Below are positions 11,401 to 25,168 of a DNA stretch of 64,000 bases, piece after piece. The notes under the pieces were generated by a model. That model saw only the letters and a list, made by a program, of their open reading frames with translations. It had not been told where the DNA came from and made no database searches. Both the position numbers and the translations under genes were made by a program. The DNA is from Cristatella mucedo. Taxonomy: Eukaryota; Bryozoa; Phylactolaemata; Cristatellidae. The stretch spans positions 1,756,501-1,820,500 of the forward strand of contig WPIO01000068.1 of the NCBI GenBank assembly GCA_009760855.2, in the 5' to 3' direction. Position 1 is the first letter of the stretch. Every line of letters begins with the position of its first letter.

Positions 11401-14400
11401 CCACCACTGCCACCACCATCTCACCGGCTCCAACAATCCACGATGGCTAGCCAGAGCATGGTTCCTTGACAAATATCCTCACCGGCGCCCTATCCCGAGT
11501 CGTGTAGCAGGGGCGATAAGATGACAATCCGTGTGAAATGTCCTTTGCCTGCTTACGCTAGCTGACACGGTGCACTTGTTATCGCTAACTAACTGGCATG
11601 TTCTCTTCCCAGTATACGTAAAGTATATCGAAAGAGATTAAGTTCTCTTAGGTCGCAATATAAACGTCTTATTATCATTATTAATATCATTGTTATTATT
11701 ACCATCTTAGTTGTTATTATTATTATTACCAATAAAATGCTATGTTAGGTACTGCGTGAGTACCGAATGCCTCTCAGACTTGAGTGCACTATACAAAACT
11801 CTCCAGCATAAAACCCATTTAGACTTTGTGGAGTTACCGACAGTGATGCATTACATTACATTTTGCCTTGCAGCCCTTGCTATGCAGCAACGGCGGCTGC
11901 CAGTGCCGACTAGGGGAGGAGGGGCGGTTGGGGGATCGGGGTCAAGGTCGAACGATCTCACCTTGCAGCTCTAGCAGTGATGCCTGCGTCAGACGCAGCT
12001 GGTCCTTGTATGTGGCATTCTCCTCTTGCAGATCGTGCGCCAGCTGGCGAGCCTGCAGCAAGGAGAGCGAAAAGCTCCCAGTGAGAACTGAGCCATACCT
12101 CGCCACGCACCGTAGCTCGGTGGCCACCATCCACGCAAAGCTGGGTGGAAAAGCGAATTGTACGGGCACTGGTGGCAGGAGAGAAGCCACCACGGTGCAC
12201 TGCGGCCTCGCAAGCCATATATCCCCATCTTATCACGGTGCACCTTCCAGGGATTCGAATCCCCTGTGAAACAAATCCGAAGCCCAGAGGCTCTGGCCAC
12301 GCTGGTCCACTCCACTTAGCATCCAATGGACCACGCTGCAGCCATTTCAGCTGGCACATCACGGCCCTGACCGGTGCGGTGCTAGGGAAAGGTCAGCGAT
12401 AATATATTTCATTCGTCTAGTGCCCGAAAAGAGAACTTGAACCTCTATTCAGGTGCTTCACATATGCCACTGGGCTCGAGCACACAGCCTCAGCCTTCAA
12501 ATACACTCATCTTGACCTCGGTCGGGGGGGGGGGAGAGGGAGCATCTTAACCAAACCAGCGTGACCTGAGGACAAGTGGTATGTGATATCAAGTATTGAG
12601 GTATGCAGTGTGTGTGTGCGCGCGTGTGTGTGTTTATATGTGGTGTGTGTGAGCATTTAAATGTGGTGTGTGTGCGTACTAAAGCATCGAAGAGGTGATT
12701 TGTACTAGGCAACTGAGAAGCAATCCAATCTCTTTGGGTGACTTCGAATGCACTATTCACCTAGCAGCACAATCTTTTTCGTTTGGGCTCCTCACTGAGC
12801 TCCTGAAAGGTTCTCCATACACTCTTGCCAGTTCGCGCAGGAGAAGATGGCGTCAATGCCACGCTCTCCCTCGTCGAATCGAATTCCCAGCAAGTAGCCC
12901 AGCTCAGACCGGCAGCGCACACGCTGCTGCTGCATGCGCCACTTGTCCGCACCGACCTTGGCCGCCTCCAGAAGCTGCTGCATGTGCCGCTCCACCACGT
13001 TACTCTTTGGTCGCGGCGCGTCCGGCCCTTCCGAGCTCCAGCTGCCGCCGTTCTCGCCGCTCGCTTCGCTGGCCGCAAGCGGGCCTGCTCCTGCGTCAGA
13101 GACTTCGGCAGCCGAACAAGTTGACGAGGTGTCTGCGCCGCCGCCGAGGGCCTCGCCGTCCGAGCCGCCGGCGAGCAGCAGGTCCTCGAAGGCTTGCCGC
13201 AGCGCGGCGGTGTCCAGCTCACGCCCGGCCAGCGCCGCCTGAAGCTCGCCGCGCTCGGCGTCCTGCTGAGCCAGCCGCGCCTCGAGCTCGCGCGCCCTGC
13301 AATGGAGAACGTGCGCGTCCGTCTACTTTCCGGTGGCCTTCTGCTTCCGGTGGCTCTCTCTCTGCTTCCGCGAACGCCCCAGCGAACGCGACGCCACAGC
13401 AAACTAAAGTTCATGAGCCCGCCTGCGACAGCGATGCGGCCGCTGCTGGCTAGCTAGCAAGCTGGCGACACCGATCGTCGGCATATCGGCGATCGGTTGA
13501 TCATCCGATCGTCGGCATATCGGCGATCGGCTGATCATCGGCGATCATCGATCGTGGGCATCGCCACCTAGCCTACGATGCCACCGACTGACTAGCTGGC
13601 TGGCTCAGCTCGATCGCCTCTCACTTCTCGTCGCGGTCGGCCGCAGCGGCGTTCAGATGGTCGCGCTCCTGCTTCAGCAGCACCACTTCTTCCTCCAGGC
13701 GGCTGATGGCCGCCTCCAGCGCGCCGCTCTTCTCCCTGTGGCTCTGCACCACCTGCTCAGCCTACCACAGGGTGAACGGCGGTGGCGGCTCGCGAGTGCC
13801 AGCTGCTGCACGACGACACGGCGAGATCGCGCAGCGCGGCTCGGCAGCGGCATCAACGGGACAAGGCCGGTCCGACGGTCCGGTCTGCTTGCTCGGTCGG
13901 CCGAGGCACGGCTTCGTGCATGAGCGCTCAATGGCGCGCTCACCTTGGCGCAGCGCGTCTCGAGCTCGTGCGCTAGGGCGAGTGCGGCTCTCAGCTTCTC
14001 GTCCACGTCCTGAGCGTAGGCCTGCCACTGCCCTATGTAGGCGCGCGACGTCTCCAGCTCGGCGCTCGCCTGCGTCAGCTTCTCCTCTGCCTCGCAGAGC
14101 TGAGAGCGCCACCTGTTCGCCTCGCTCTCGGCCTTGGCCTGCAGACCTTTGACCTGGTCCTGCGAGCGAGCGGGCAAAGCGCAGGCGCCGGGTTCGAGTC
14201 GCTGCCCGGCCGGCCGCTCGGAGGAGTCATCTCCCCCCGTGGGGGCAGCCCGGCTCGCTTCGACTGAGGGCTTCGCGAGTCCGAGCGGAATGGCACGCGG
14301 TCGGCGGCGCAGCCAAAGCGCAGGAAGCGCTCGTGACCTCTCACCTCGAGCGCTCCGATGCGAGCCTCGCCGTGCGTCCGCTGCTCGAGGGCGGCCGACG

Positions 14401-16002
14401 CAGCTAGCTGCTCGGCCTCGAGCGCTGCGGCCTGCAGCTCCTTGGCCTCGGCCTCGGCTACGCTCAGCTGCTTGTACAGCAAGAGGCAGCGAGCTACAGA
14501 GGAACAGGCGCGACAGCAAAGCTCCGTGACAGCGAGATCGGCTTCGAGAAACCGCACGTGCCGGCCCCCGCAAAGGCAACAAACCCTGAACCTAATGTCC
14601 CAGGCAGGCGCTGAGCAGGTGGAGTGGACACACGGTGGCCTACGGGCCGAAAATTGATGCACTCGCGAGCAGCGGCTAGGAATGCGGACGCACCTTCGGC
14701 ACTCTTGGCCAGGGCTCGGTTGTCGCAGCGCTGCAACAGGGAAGGAAGCATGTGCACTCGACGAACGACTCGCGACCAGCAAAGTAGCGACAACAGCAAC
14801 AGGGGTTGAAAGCAGCAGGGCTTCCAAGGCCACAAGGGCGTCGGCATACAGGAACGCAGTGGCAGCTGGCGAGGTGCCAGCATTTGCTCAACGCACGCAA
14901 GCGCTCCACTGCCGTTATCGATGAAACATATCATCCTTCCTTGGTCCCAGCCAGTGGCAAAGCCAAGATTTTCATCTGTGGAATGGGGCAGGTGACCCGC
15001 CAGATTGTTATGCAGGGAATCAAGACAGGGGCGGACCGTTCAGTGTGACAAGCGATCGGATGGAGCTGCATCTCACGGCTCGAACATCAGCCACCGCCGG
15101 AAAATGGGCCAGGCAATGCAGCAGCTGCAGCGCTCTCACCCCAGCGCAGCAGACGGCAAATGTGGAGCACACGATGAGCGACAGCGACACCAGGTTGGCA
15201 AGGATGAACAGTGGCGGCTCCATGCCGAACGGTCTTGTCAGCATCACTTGCTGAACAAGCGATGGAAGCTACAACGACCGCGAACAAAAGCGTCTCAACC
15301 TCAAACTCGCACTGACAGGAGCAAGGCTCCGATAATAATGCAGACTGATCGCACTGCCAGCGATTGGCATGTCCCTATCTCTAACAAAAAGGCGCCAGAT
15401 TGATGGACTGCCGAGCCAGTGACAGAATAGCTAGACTTTTGCCTAATCCGAACGGCAGCCACTGCAGCCGCACTTTAGCAGCCGTTTCAGCAGCACGCTT
15501 TGCTCACGCTCACCCCGAGATTTGCAGGAGCATGATCGAGGCTAGCTCTGCAGTGAGTGCCGCCTCGCTGCGTGCTGCCCCTTAGCAGGGCCTAGCTCTG
15601 CAAGCGACTTGGCTAAGCCAGCCCCACTCTCCAGGATCGGGACGTCAAGAGGAGCCAAATTTGGAACTGCAATAATCTAGCCGAGGCAGAACCAGAGATC
15701 GACTCTTTCTCACTCGACCTCGAGTGCATTGAGCACATTTGCTGGCCACTCATAGCCAGTCTGGCTAAACAACAAGCTCTTACCTAGTCAAATGACCCCG
15801 TCGGGTTGCTGGACGAGAAACACAATGTACACAACCCGTGCATCAGTGTAAACAGGCATACCAGTGCAGATGGGCTTATGCATGCACGCGAGTGCACGAA
15901 TGTGCACGCACACACACAAACAAACACGCATACAAACATGCGCGCACACATACACATGCTCGTCCATCCACATGTATGCACACATGCGCTCACACACACA
16001 CA

Positions 16003-16046
<44 letters not shown>

Positions 16047-19000
16047 AGCACACACACACATACACACGAGAGCACGCATGCATGCACATCCACATACACA
16101 TACACGTGTGCAAGCAAACACACACCTGTACACATGCTTGCTTACTTAGGTGAGCTGATGAGTCGTCAAACCAATGTAGGCTGCTTCCAGCTCTCTCATC
16201 TCATCAGCCACTAGTCGATTGTGCAAATGTAATGTATCTCCGTCAGTAACTCCACCAAGTCAAAAAGACCATGTGGGTGTTACGCAGGAGAGTTTTGTAT
16301 AGCGCACTCACAGCCTAAGCGGCTTTCGGTACGCATTCGATCTCGAACTACTGGAAGAGAGATGTGGAGAGAAGGGAGTGAAGCAACATCAACGTTATCG
16401 AAAAGATATTAAGTGTCACATTGCTCTATCCAGAGCCATTGCACTTCGGTGAGAAAAGTAACTCGTGACGATTAGAACAGATCAGCTTTGCTGCAGAGTT
16501 TTTCATGGACTAGAATATCTATAAAAATCGCTTTCAAACTTATGGCAGAGACTACCTTTCATCGCTCTGTTTTTTGGAACTATCTCCATACTTGCATTCA
16601 TCACACTTTCATCGATTCGTGGTTTACCAGAACCTTGTTACATTTCTATTGTGGGATTTTATTTGTCATGCCTGAACCTGCTTAATTCGTGCAGCTAAGT
16701 GGCTCCTTCCCCAGCACCAACGAAGATTACCCCGAATCAGTCTGCAAGTGGCATTGCGACAAGTCACAGCGTAACCTCCAGGCTACGTGAACCGGTATCA
16801 CGACCACGCCTTCATCTCACAGCCTGGAACCCCCCCCCCAAGCTCTGCATAGATTCTTTCTGGCAGATGGGTACCGGTCGGACGAGTAGTGCGCACCTTG
16901 CATCACACAGCCGGATGTGCAACCCCCCCCCCCAGCTCTTCCTGCTGCTGTCCACGCGAGAGTTCAGGGACGCTGACACCGAGACACGAGACAGCAAGTG
17001 GCCAAGCAAAAGCAGCAGCTATGGCATCTGGTAGCAGCGGCTCACCCCGGCAGCCAGTCGCCAGAGCTGCAGCTCCAGCAGCCCAGCAATGGTCAATGGC
17101 GGCATCTGCTCAAACTGGGCCAATATGGCAGCGTAGTCGAAGGAACCTTCGATGGACAAATCGAGCTTTGGTTCAGAGCCTTCGGTCTGAGATACAATCT
17201 GAGCCTCGGTCTGAGCCTCGATCTGAGCCTCGATCTGAGCCTCGGCCTGAGCCTCGGTCTGAGCCTCGATCTGAGCCTCGGTCTGAGCCTCGGTCTGAGC
17301 CTCGGTCTGAGCCTCGGTATGGGACTCGGCCGATGACGGCAATGCTGCCCTTGATCTTGGGCCGGTGGCTTCGTCGTGCTTCGGGTCAACGCTGCCGGGT
17401 TTCGGGTCTGTGCCGTCGGGCACTTCTGCCTTCGGCGACGCGCCGAAGTCGTGCCTGGCAGAGACAGTGTCAGCGACGACTTCGGCCGCCTCTGAATCCG
17501 ACGCTGAATCGAGCGAATGAGCTGAAGGCCCGCCTTCACTGTTCACACGACCGCCTAGGAGCTGCTGCACGGCAGCTGACTGCGAGCCACCTGCAGCATC
17601 GCCTGAAGGAACGTCGCTGCCATTGCTGCTAGGGTGCGCTGCCGACACTGCTGCTGCTGCTGCCGCCGCTGCTGCTGCTGCTCCTTTGCCATCGTCACTG
17701 TCGTTGGCCGAAAGAAGGCGCCGATCAGCTGAAAGCTCCCCTGATGTCGGCTCTCCGACTCCAGCTGCTGCTGCTGCTGCTGCTGCTTCTTTGAGCTGCT
17801 CTTCACGGTCACCGTCGACTGGAGCCTCGCCTCCGTCGCTGCTGCCGCTCACATCTTTTCGGCTGCGCTGATGCATGGCCGGCAGGCCGTCGCCGTCGTC
17901 GTCGTGCTTTGCCTCCACGCGATCGGCTGCGTGCCCTTGCTGACGAGCCATGTTACGCAGGAGGGACAGCCGGTCGGACTGCCTATCACGATCGCCGTGA
18001 GTGCTCTCATTGGCCACGTCTTCGGTCGCAGGCTGGTGGGCAACTTGCAGAGACGCCGCGGGCTGCCCACCGCCGGAGACACCACCGTCGACGCTTGGTG
18101 CCGAGTCGGCTGCGGCAGCAGGCGGCGGTCGAGCTGCTGCAGCTGCAGGAGCAGCAGCTGCACTGCCTTCGGCACCCGGCCTGTCGGCCAGAGCAACCGA
18201 GGCATTGACCGGCTCTGCCAACACGTCGGCTTCAGCAAGCCAATCATCCACAATAGTGAGCTTCAGCACCCTGTGCTCACTGCTGCCAACACGATCGACC
18301 TGCCCGGGAGAAATGCGCAATTCTGATGGCTGCTCGCAAGCGCGGAGAAGGACGTCTGTCCGAGGAGCCGTGTGAAGGTGCTGCATGGCACCTGGCGAGA
18401 GCCATCGCGGTCAGGTGGACGCGAACGACTAGAGCGATCAGGATGCCCATCAGGATGCACTGCCACTCCCTAGCAGAAAGTTCTGACACCCCAGCATACG
18501 ATTCAAACGGGCGAACCTCACGAGCTGCAACCCGCAAGCACCAACTCTCACAGACACCAACTGCTTGACTCGTGGGGGTAATGACCAAAAGAAGAAAAAA
18601 CAGAACCTCGTGCCTCGCTCGCCTTCTTTCATCGCGATGCGAGAGAACCAACACGCTGAAGAACTCGATAGCGACGACCGGCCATTGAGTAGCAGCATCA
18701 GAAGAGAGGTGCGGAGAGACCCCCCCCCCCACTAACCTCGAGGTCAGCACCAGCAGCGGGCTGCACGACAGCAGTCGAGTTGAGCAGCAACTCAACGCGG
18801 TCGCTGCCGTCCTCTGATGCCAGACGCAACCGCTCCATTTCGGTGAGGCCATCGTCGTGCTGCCCGGATTTTCCATCAACCGACGAGGCAGCTGCTACCG
18901 CAGCCGTGGCAGCCGCATCGCCGCTGCCACCATCAGCAACGCCGCGTCGTTCTCGCGAGGCAGACGGCGCAGCTGCAACGGACGCCTGCGAGGCGGCATC

Positions 19001-22000
19001 GCTGTCAGCCGGCCGCGGCTCGGCCTCGTCTGTGGCAGCCGCCACTGTCTTGGCTGACGTGTCGGCATTCTTGCTCTCTTCGTCTGCCCTCTCTGCTTCC
19101 ACCTCGGCTTCCTCGGCTGGCTGACGTGAACTGGCGGCGGCGGCGGCAGCGGCGGCACTGCCGCCCTCCATCGTTGACGGCTCGCTGGCAAGACCTAAGT
19201 GGCAGAAGCAGACTCGGTCGGCGCTACCACCAGCGTGCCAGGGTGGCAACTGCGTGCAAAGTGGCCACTGCCAGCGCTGCACAAAATTGAGCAAACGATT
19301 CCGACAAGAAGAAGCCCGTTTAGCCGGCGTGCACGCACTCGCGCGCGCACGCACAGTAACAGCTAAAGAAAAAGAAGGATCCGTACCGCTGCATGCAGGC
19401 TAGCAGTCAGCCAATCAAACGTCGGACTCGGCTCGAGCTTTACCTGCGGTCTGCACACGAGAGCCGTCGCTGGCGCTGCCGACGACCGGCATCGGGTGGA
19501 GTGGCAAGATGGGCGGATGTGTCTCGCTACCGGCGGCTGCTGCTGCTGCTGCTGCTGCTGCAGCTGCTACTACGGTATCACTGCGGCTCTCGGCGACCCT
19601 AGAAACCCGAACGAGCGCCACGGTAATTAAAACTGCGCTAAGCCAGATAACATTTGCCGACCGCACCGAGAGCACGCAGACCGGCCGGAGCGACATCGGC
19701 TACGCCGTCTAACGTGGCCAAGCTAGCAGCCCCGTGCCGAACGGGGCCGGGTACCTGGCGCCCGCTTCCACCGATGCAGCTGCTCCGCCTGGCAGCCCGA
19801 TGCCGTCGGCCATGACGGCAAGATGCACGGCGGTGCTCGGCGCAATCACGTCTACAACGACCAGACGGTCGATTTAGGCGAAACTAAATGGTTTTCCCAA
19901 CCCGTGCTGAGAGAAAGCTGCAGCTACCGCTGCAGCGCTGGCCGACAAAGTGTGCGGCGACCGGCGCTGCTTCGTCCAACTTGCGACAGCAGCAGCAGCA
20001 GCAGCAAGACTGCTCGTGGCTCGATAAGAGCGAGTGACGTTAGCGCTCGTCTACTGTGGCTACAAGTGCTAGCGAGCGCAGCACCAACATGCGAAGAAGC
20101 AGCAGGCAGCGCGTGCGCAACTTATAACGGCGAGCACTATGCCACGCTTGAGTCACGCGAGCAGCCGAGCGAGGCATTGTGCAGCAGCGGGCAAAATACA
20201 ACGTATGGTGCTGAGAACACACGCCGCGGCAAACGATATCTACGATGCGCTGCTTCGAACCACATTGGGGCTATTTAAAAAACCAGCAGCTACGCATGTG
20301 GTGGCAAAACTGCTCGCGCCATCGGCCGCATCGATGCCGCAAGCGACCGGCGCGCGCACCGAAACGTGCCAAGCTCGGCAAAGCCCAGACGATGGCTATG
20401 CCGTTTAAGGGCAACTACGGTCAAGGTGCTGTAAGCCGCCGGTGACGTCGAAGGCAACCAATCAGCGTGTTAGCGTGTGCATGCTCCGTGGAAGCTACGG
20501 ATTTCCCTCAGCTGCAAAGCCGACTCCAAGGCACACGGGAAGTAGGGACTACGGCTACCAGCGTTGTTTGTACCTTCTAGACGATCGGCGGTCGGCGCCC
20601 ACGGCCGCCGATCGTCCGAGCCGGCCAAATGCTCCCAGCGAGTCGGCCAAGGCACCGCCGTGGCCCCGTCCTCCTCGGGAAGAAGCAACGAAGCAGAAAC
20701 GAGGCTGCCGACCATGAACGAGCGCTCGGTGCCGCCAGCGGCCGAGGCAGCAGGTGCGGCCTCGGCTTCTGCAGTCGGTGGCGCAACAGAGGTAGGCTTG
20801 AACAGCGAGACTGAGTCCAAAACGCCGCTGCCGCTTTGGTCAGAAGCATCGGCGGAGGCCAACTGCTTTCTGAGCTGCCCACCGCGAAGAGTCGCTCCAG
20901 CCACGTTTGCAACCGCTGGCCCGCCATAGCCGGCGCCATTGCCGTGCACTTTGCCATCGCTGGTGGCCAGACCCGTGGCCGCCGCCCCCTCAGGGGTTGC
21001 ACGAGCTGTACCGGAAGGATTGGTGACGCCCGACTGACCAGCCGACAGGTCACTCGGGGTCATTGTAGCAGCAGCAGCAGCGGCAGCAGAGCCAACGCGA
21101 GGGTCGTGGTCGTCGGCAGACGCATGCTCGTGGTATGGCGATGACGACACCGCGGAAGCGGTGGCAGAGCGATGCCCACGCGCCGACGCCGTAGCAGCTA
21201 TTGAGGCATGGCCAGAGTGCAGTTCCCTTGCTGTCCTCATTTTGACGTCACGGTCCGCCTCACTTGCCCAGCGCTGCCTGTCGCTTTCCTTAACAGCAGC
21301 AGCAGCAGCCCCCGAGATTGCGTGAAGCTCAGGATCCCGGCTGCCAAGGTAGTCTGGTCTCCCAACAGCAGCTACAGAATCGGTGGAGGAAGTGCCGTTC
21401 TCAAGCCGCCGCAGTTCATCGCCGATGGCGACTCGCCTAGGCTCGGCTGCAGATGATACTGATGACGATGATGGTGGCAATGTGCCAGCACGGCGGTTCG
21501 AGGCAGCAGCTGATTCTTCTCGGTGCCCATCACTTTCCCCGTGCTTCCGGCCGGCTTCGTGCGTGTCAGCAAGCCCCGAGGTTTCGTGACGCCCAGCGTC
21601 TGCAATGTAATCTCCATCTAGTTTACCGACAGCATCCGACGGGCCGGTACCAGAAGCACCGTGCTCCAAGCGAAGATTACCGCTTTCAACACCAGCATGG
21701 CTTGCAGCTCGATGCGCCTGTGCCGCAGACAAAGCATTGAAGGCATGACTGACAGTCGTACCGTCGACAGCGTTCTCCGAAGCAGCTGACAGCCCTGAAT
21801 CCAACAAATCGCTAGAATGATGAATGCCGCCAAGAGCTGCACCGTCAGCAGCACTGGTGGCCTCGGACGCAGTGACGGCTTCGTGCACGCCATCCTCTGC
21901 ACTGTCCGCAGTCTGAGCACCCTGCCACGGCGAGTCGGTCACCAATCGAGAATGGGCAATGTCGTCCCTGAACACTTGATCTCCTTCACTGGCCAACCGA

Positions 22001-24373
22001 CCAAGATCGTGCCGACGCTCGGTATCCGATGTCAGTCCATCGTCACCTTCTCTTAGGATGGGGATCGCGTGATCTCGACTGGCAGACACTGCTGTTACGG
22101 CAAGTGGGCTCTTCGGCTCATCTGCCTGGGACATTCTGCCATCCTCGGCTGAGAGCACGTTTGTCACTCGGTCGGGCAATGAATCTTCGGGCAGCCGTTC
22201 TTCGGCACTTATTAGCTGGGCATGCTCACCAGTGCCCCTCACAATGTCGAGAACATCTAGGGCACCGCCTTGCAAGTCAATGCCAAGCAGGCCATCCTCT
22301 CGTCGGTGGTCTCCCGATCTCCCACCCGGGCCAGCCAGTGCAGCGGCTGCAGCAGCACGACCACCAGTCACAGTGGAACCAGCAGCAACAGCAGCACTGT
22401 CATAAGTACCATCATCGTCATCATCACGCACAAATCGCACCCGCGGCTCCATATCGACCAACTCCCCCTCCTCCTTCTCTTCACTACTACCTCGACTTTG
22501 ATCAGCTTCCTCCTCGGCTCTATCCACTTCATTTACCCACCGCTGGTCTTGCACAGCTGGAGCCTCGGCATCACTAGGCTCATCACCATAACCAGCATCA
22601 ATGTCAGCAGAATTATCTTTATTGTAGCCTTCATCTAAAGGGTCATCAACACTACTTTTGCTACCATGTGTAGCCAGCCCGGCAGTCTGTGCGCGGCCAT
22701 CGTTGATGCCATCATTGAGGTGACCATACACATTCGCAGCTTCATTAAGATGGCCATATACATCGACGTCGTCGGTGACGTGGCCATATGCATCGTGATC
22801 ATCAACTGGGTGGCCGTATACATCGTCATCACCGAGGTGGTCGTATGCATCGACATCATCAATTACGTGGCTATACGCATTGACATCATCGGTGATGTGG
22901 CCGTATGCATTGCGGTCAGCAGTGAGTCGGCCATATGCATCGAGGTCTGCCCCGTTGAGGTGGCCACCCTTGTCGGTGCCGTCATCACGATCTACCACTT
23001 CCAGACTGCCATTCTCTGCATGGCCACCGTAGTCATCGTCACTCGCCGTTAAGCTCTCAGCCTGCAGCAGCGGCTCGTCGAGCACGTGCCCGTGGTGACT
23101 TTCCGATTCGGCTAGCAGAGGCTCTAACTCGCTAGAACCACCAACCAGCAGCGTGTCCGCCTCGTCGGCAGCCTCGGTCGTGCGTCCAGAGAACGACATC
23201 AAGTCTTCGAGCACGATCTGCCTCTCGCCGGCCACGCCCTCAGCGGTGCTTACACTGGCGGTGGCAACGGCTGCAGAGGCCGGATCATCAGCTTGCGTGT
23301 CCTTGTCTGCTGCACCCGATTCGTCGTCGTCGCCATCGGGCAGCGGCCCAGCACGGGCTGCGTCCTCGACCTCTCGCGTCGATGCGGCCAGCGGCAGCTC
23401 TTTGTCATCATCGCCATCACTGCTACGAGCGCCATCCTGGAAATGCTCCAAACTTCGCCTTCTACCGACCACCTCACCAGCCAGGCCATTCTCTCCCCAT
23501 GCATTCGACGGGCCGTCGGCAGCGCCGGCGTCCGGATCTTTGGCGTCACCCGATGGACGCTCTTCCTGCAAAGTCACGCCCCGGCCTCGCCGAGGGAGTG
23601 GAGCCTCTGCGGCACTAGGCGCGCCTTCCGCTGCCTCCTCCGCACTGCCACGCTCCGCCGACCTAGCGGTGGTGGCAGCAGCAAAGCTTTGAGTGACTCC
23701 ATCCCTGTGCACACGTGCCTCGTCAGCATGACGCGCTGCAAAGCGGTTGCGGTTGTCGGCGTCTTGCTGCTGCAAGACAGCCAGCAGAGGAACGCCTCCT
23801 TGCTTGGCGTCTTCGGTGTTGCCACCATGCTGTCGCGCCGCCTCGTCACCCACCTCACTATTCCCTCGGCGAGTGACCAGAGTCCCAGCTGGCTCGGGAT
23901 CACTCGGTGGCCCTCCGAGTTGATCGCGAGCTAGCAACGGACGGGAATGTACGTTTGCACGTTCCGAGTGAATGTCACTCTCTGATGCGGCCGACATGCC
24001 AGCAAGCCAGCGATCGTCGCCTAACACCGCAGAATGTCTGTTATGGCGATCGATAGAGCTGGGCGTGCGGTGAACACGTGCATCAGCGGCTTCTGCTGCT
24101 GCCGACTGCCAGTGCAAGGGCCACGAAGGAGGCGACAAAACTCCGCCTCCTTTAAATCTATCGTCTTTGGTGACCTCGACACCGAGCACTTGCTCGTCAT
24201 AGTTGACCCCAAGGGTGGCAGACAGTGCCACTAGTGGAACATCGGTGGCGGCTGCAGAGGATTGGCCTACAGCACCGTGGCAGCCACACCTGTTATTATG
24301 TGACATTCGAGCACATAAACCACACACCCAACATACACCCAGCACACACACACACACACACACCCAGCACACA

Positions 24374-24438
<65 letters not shown>

Positions 24439-25077
24439 ACACACACACACTCACCAAGCTAAGTATTGCAAGCAACGAGCTCCATTCGATTGACTCACTC
24501 TTTGCATGTATCTGGCCATGGCACAAAGGGCAAAATGACATGGCCCACGAAAGCTTCAAAGCAAGACTATTCAATGCATGAGGCTGTTATACGAGCTGCT
24601 GGATGCCTGTTTACAAGGGCCGTGATAGCCCAGGCGGTAAGGTGCTCACTCTTCACGACCGAAGTCGTGGGTTCGATTTCTGTATTAGGCGATCCTTTAT
24701 TGCCAACTGCAAGCCGTAGTGGTAGCCATCAAAGCCTCTCTGCTGCTATACAAATGAAGCTGTTAAATCAGCTAATTTTTCTTTCTTTCAAGGCATGAGT
24801 GTAGCCGCTCGTAAGCACAAAGGCTACCAAGTATCACGCACTGCTCAGGTGTATCAATACCCAAAATCATAATAATAATAATACATTTGTACGGCGCCCT
24901 CAGAGCACTTAATCTATCATACAACGAATAGACCATCATGAGGTGGCTTTGGGTTGGATCTGGTGAACGAAGGTGCCAGTCAAATCTGATCTTTCCATTT
25001 TCCTGTGTTCATGTGAACTCCTTAGCTAGTCCCGTCATTGATATGCCCCTCTTTCTCCTTCTCCACAATCACTACAT

Positions 25078-25168
<91 letters not shown>

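Noticed and set aside
12792-12920. MIA3 ending inside the coiled coil with a stop at 12792
   Set aside because: Six further in-phase exons encode the conserved second coiled coil and proline-rich domain, so the donor at 12921 is preferred. A truncated isoform remains possible.
15784-16214. His-Thr and Cys-Val open frames
   Set aside because: Artefacts of the CA microsatellite, as at 24.3 and 29.4 kb.
16889-17632. Plus-strand 247-codon frame with Arg-Ser-Glu-Pro repeats
   Set aside because: Shadow of the minus-strand MIA3 exon; the 12-bp repeat keeps several frames open.
18366-18495. A hydrophobic reading [17 protein letters not shown] that looks like the TANGO1 membrane helix
   Set aside because: Its entry phase does not fit either flanking exon, and it would put the acidic 17.0-18.3 kb exon on the cytosolic side. 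The exon at 15140-15250 fits in phase and position, so this lies in an intron.
24618-24700. tRNA gene candidates at SINE heads (also 27205, 43425, 59500 and 63298)
   Set aside because: A and B boxes are present, but there is no matching acceptor stem or proper anticodon loop; they continue into family-specific SINE bodies.
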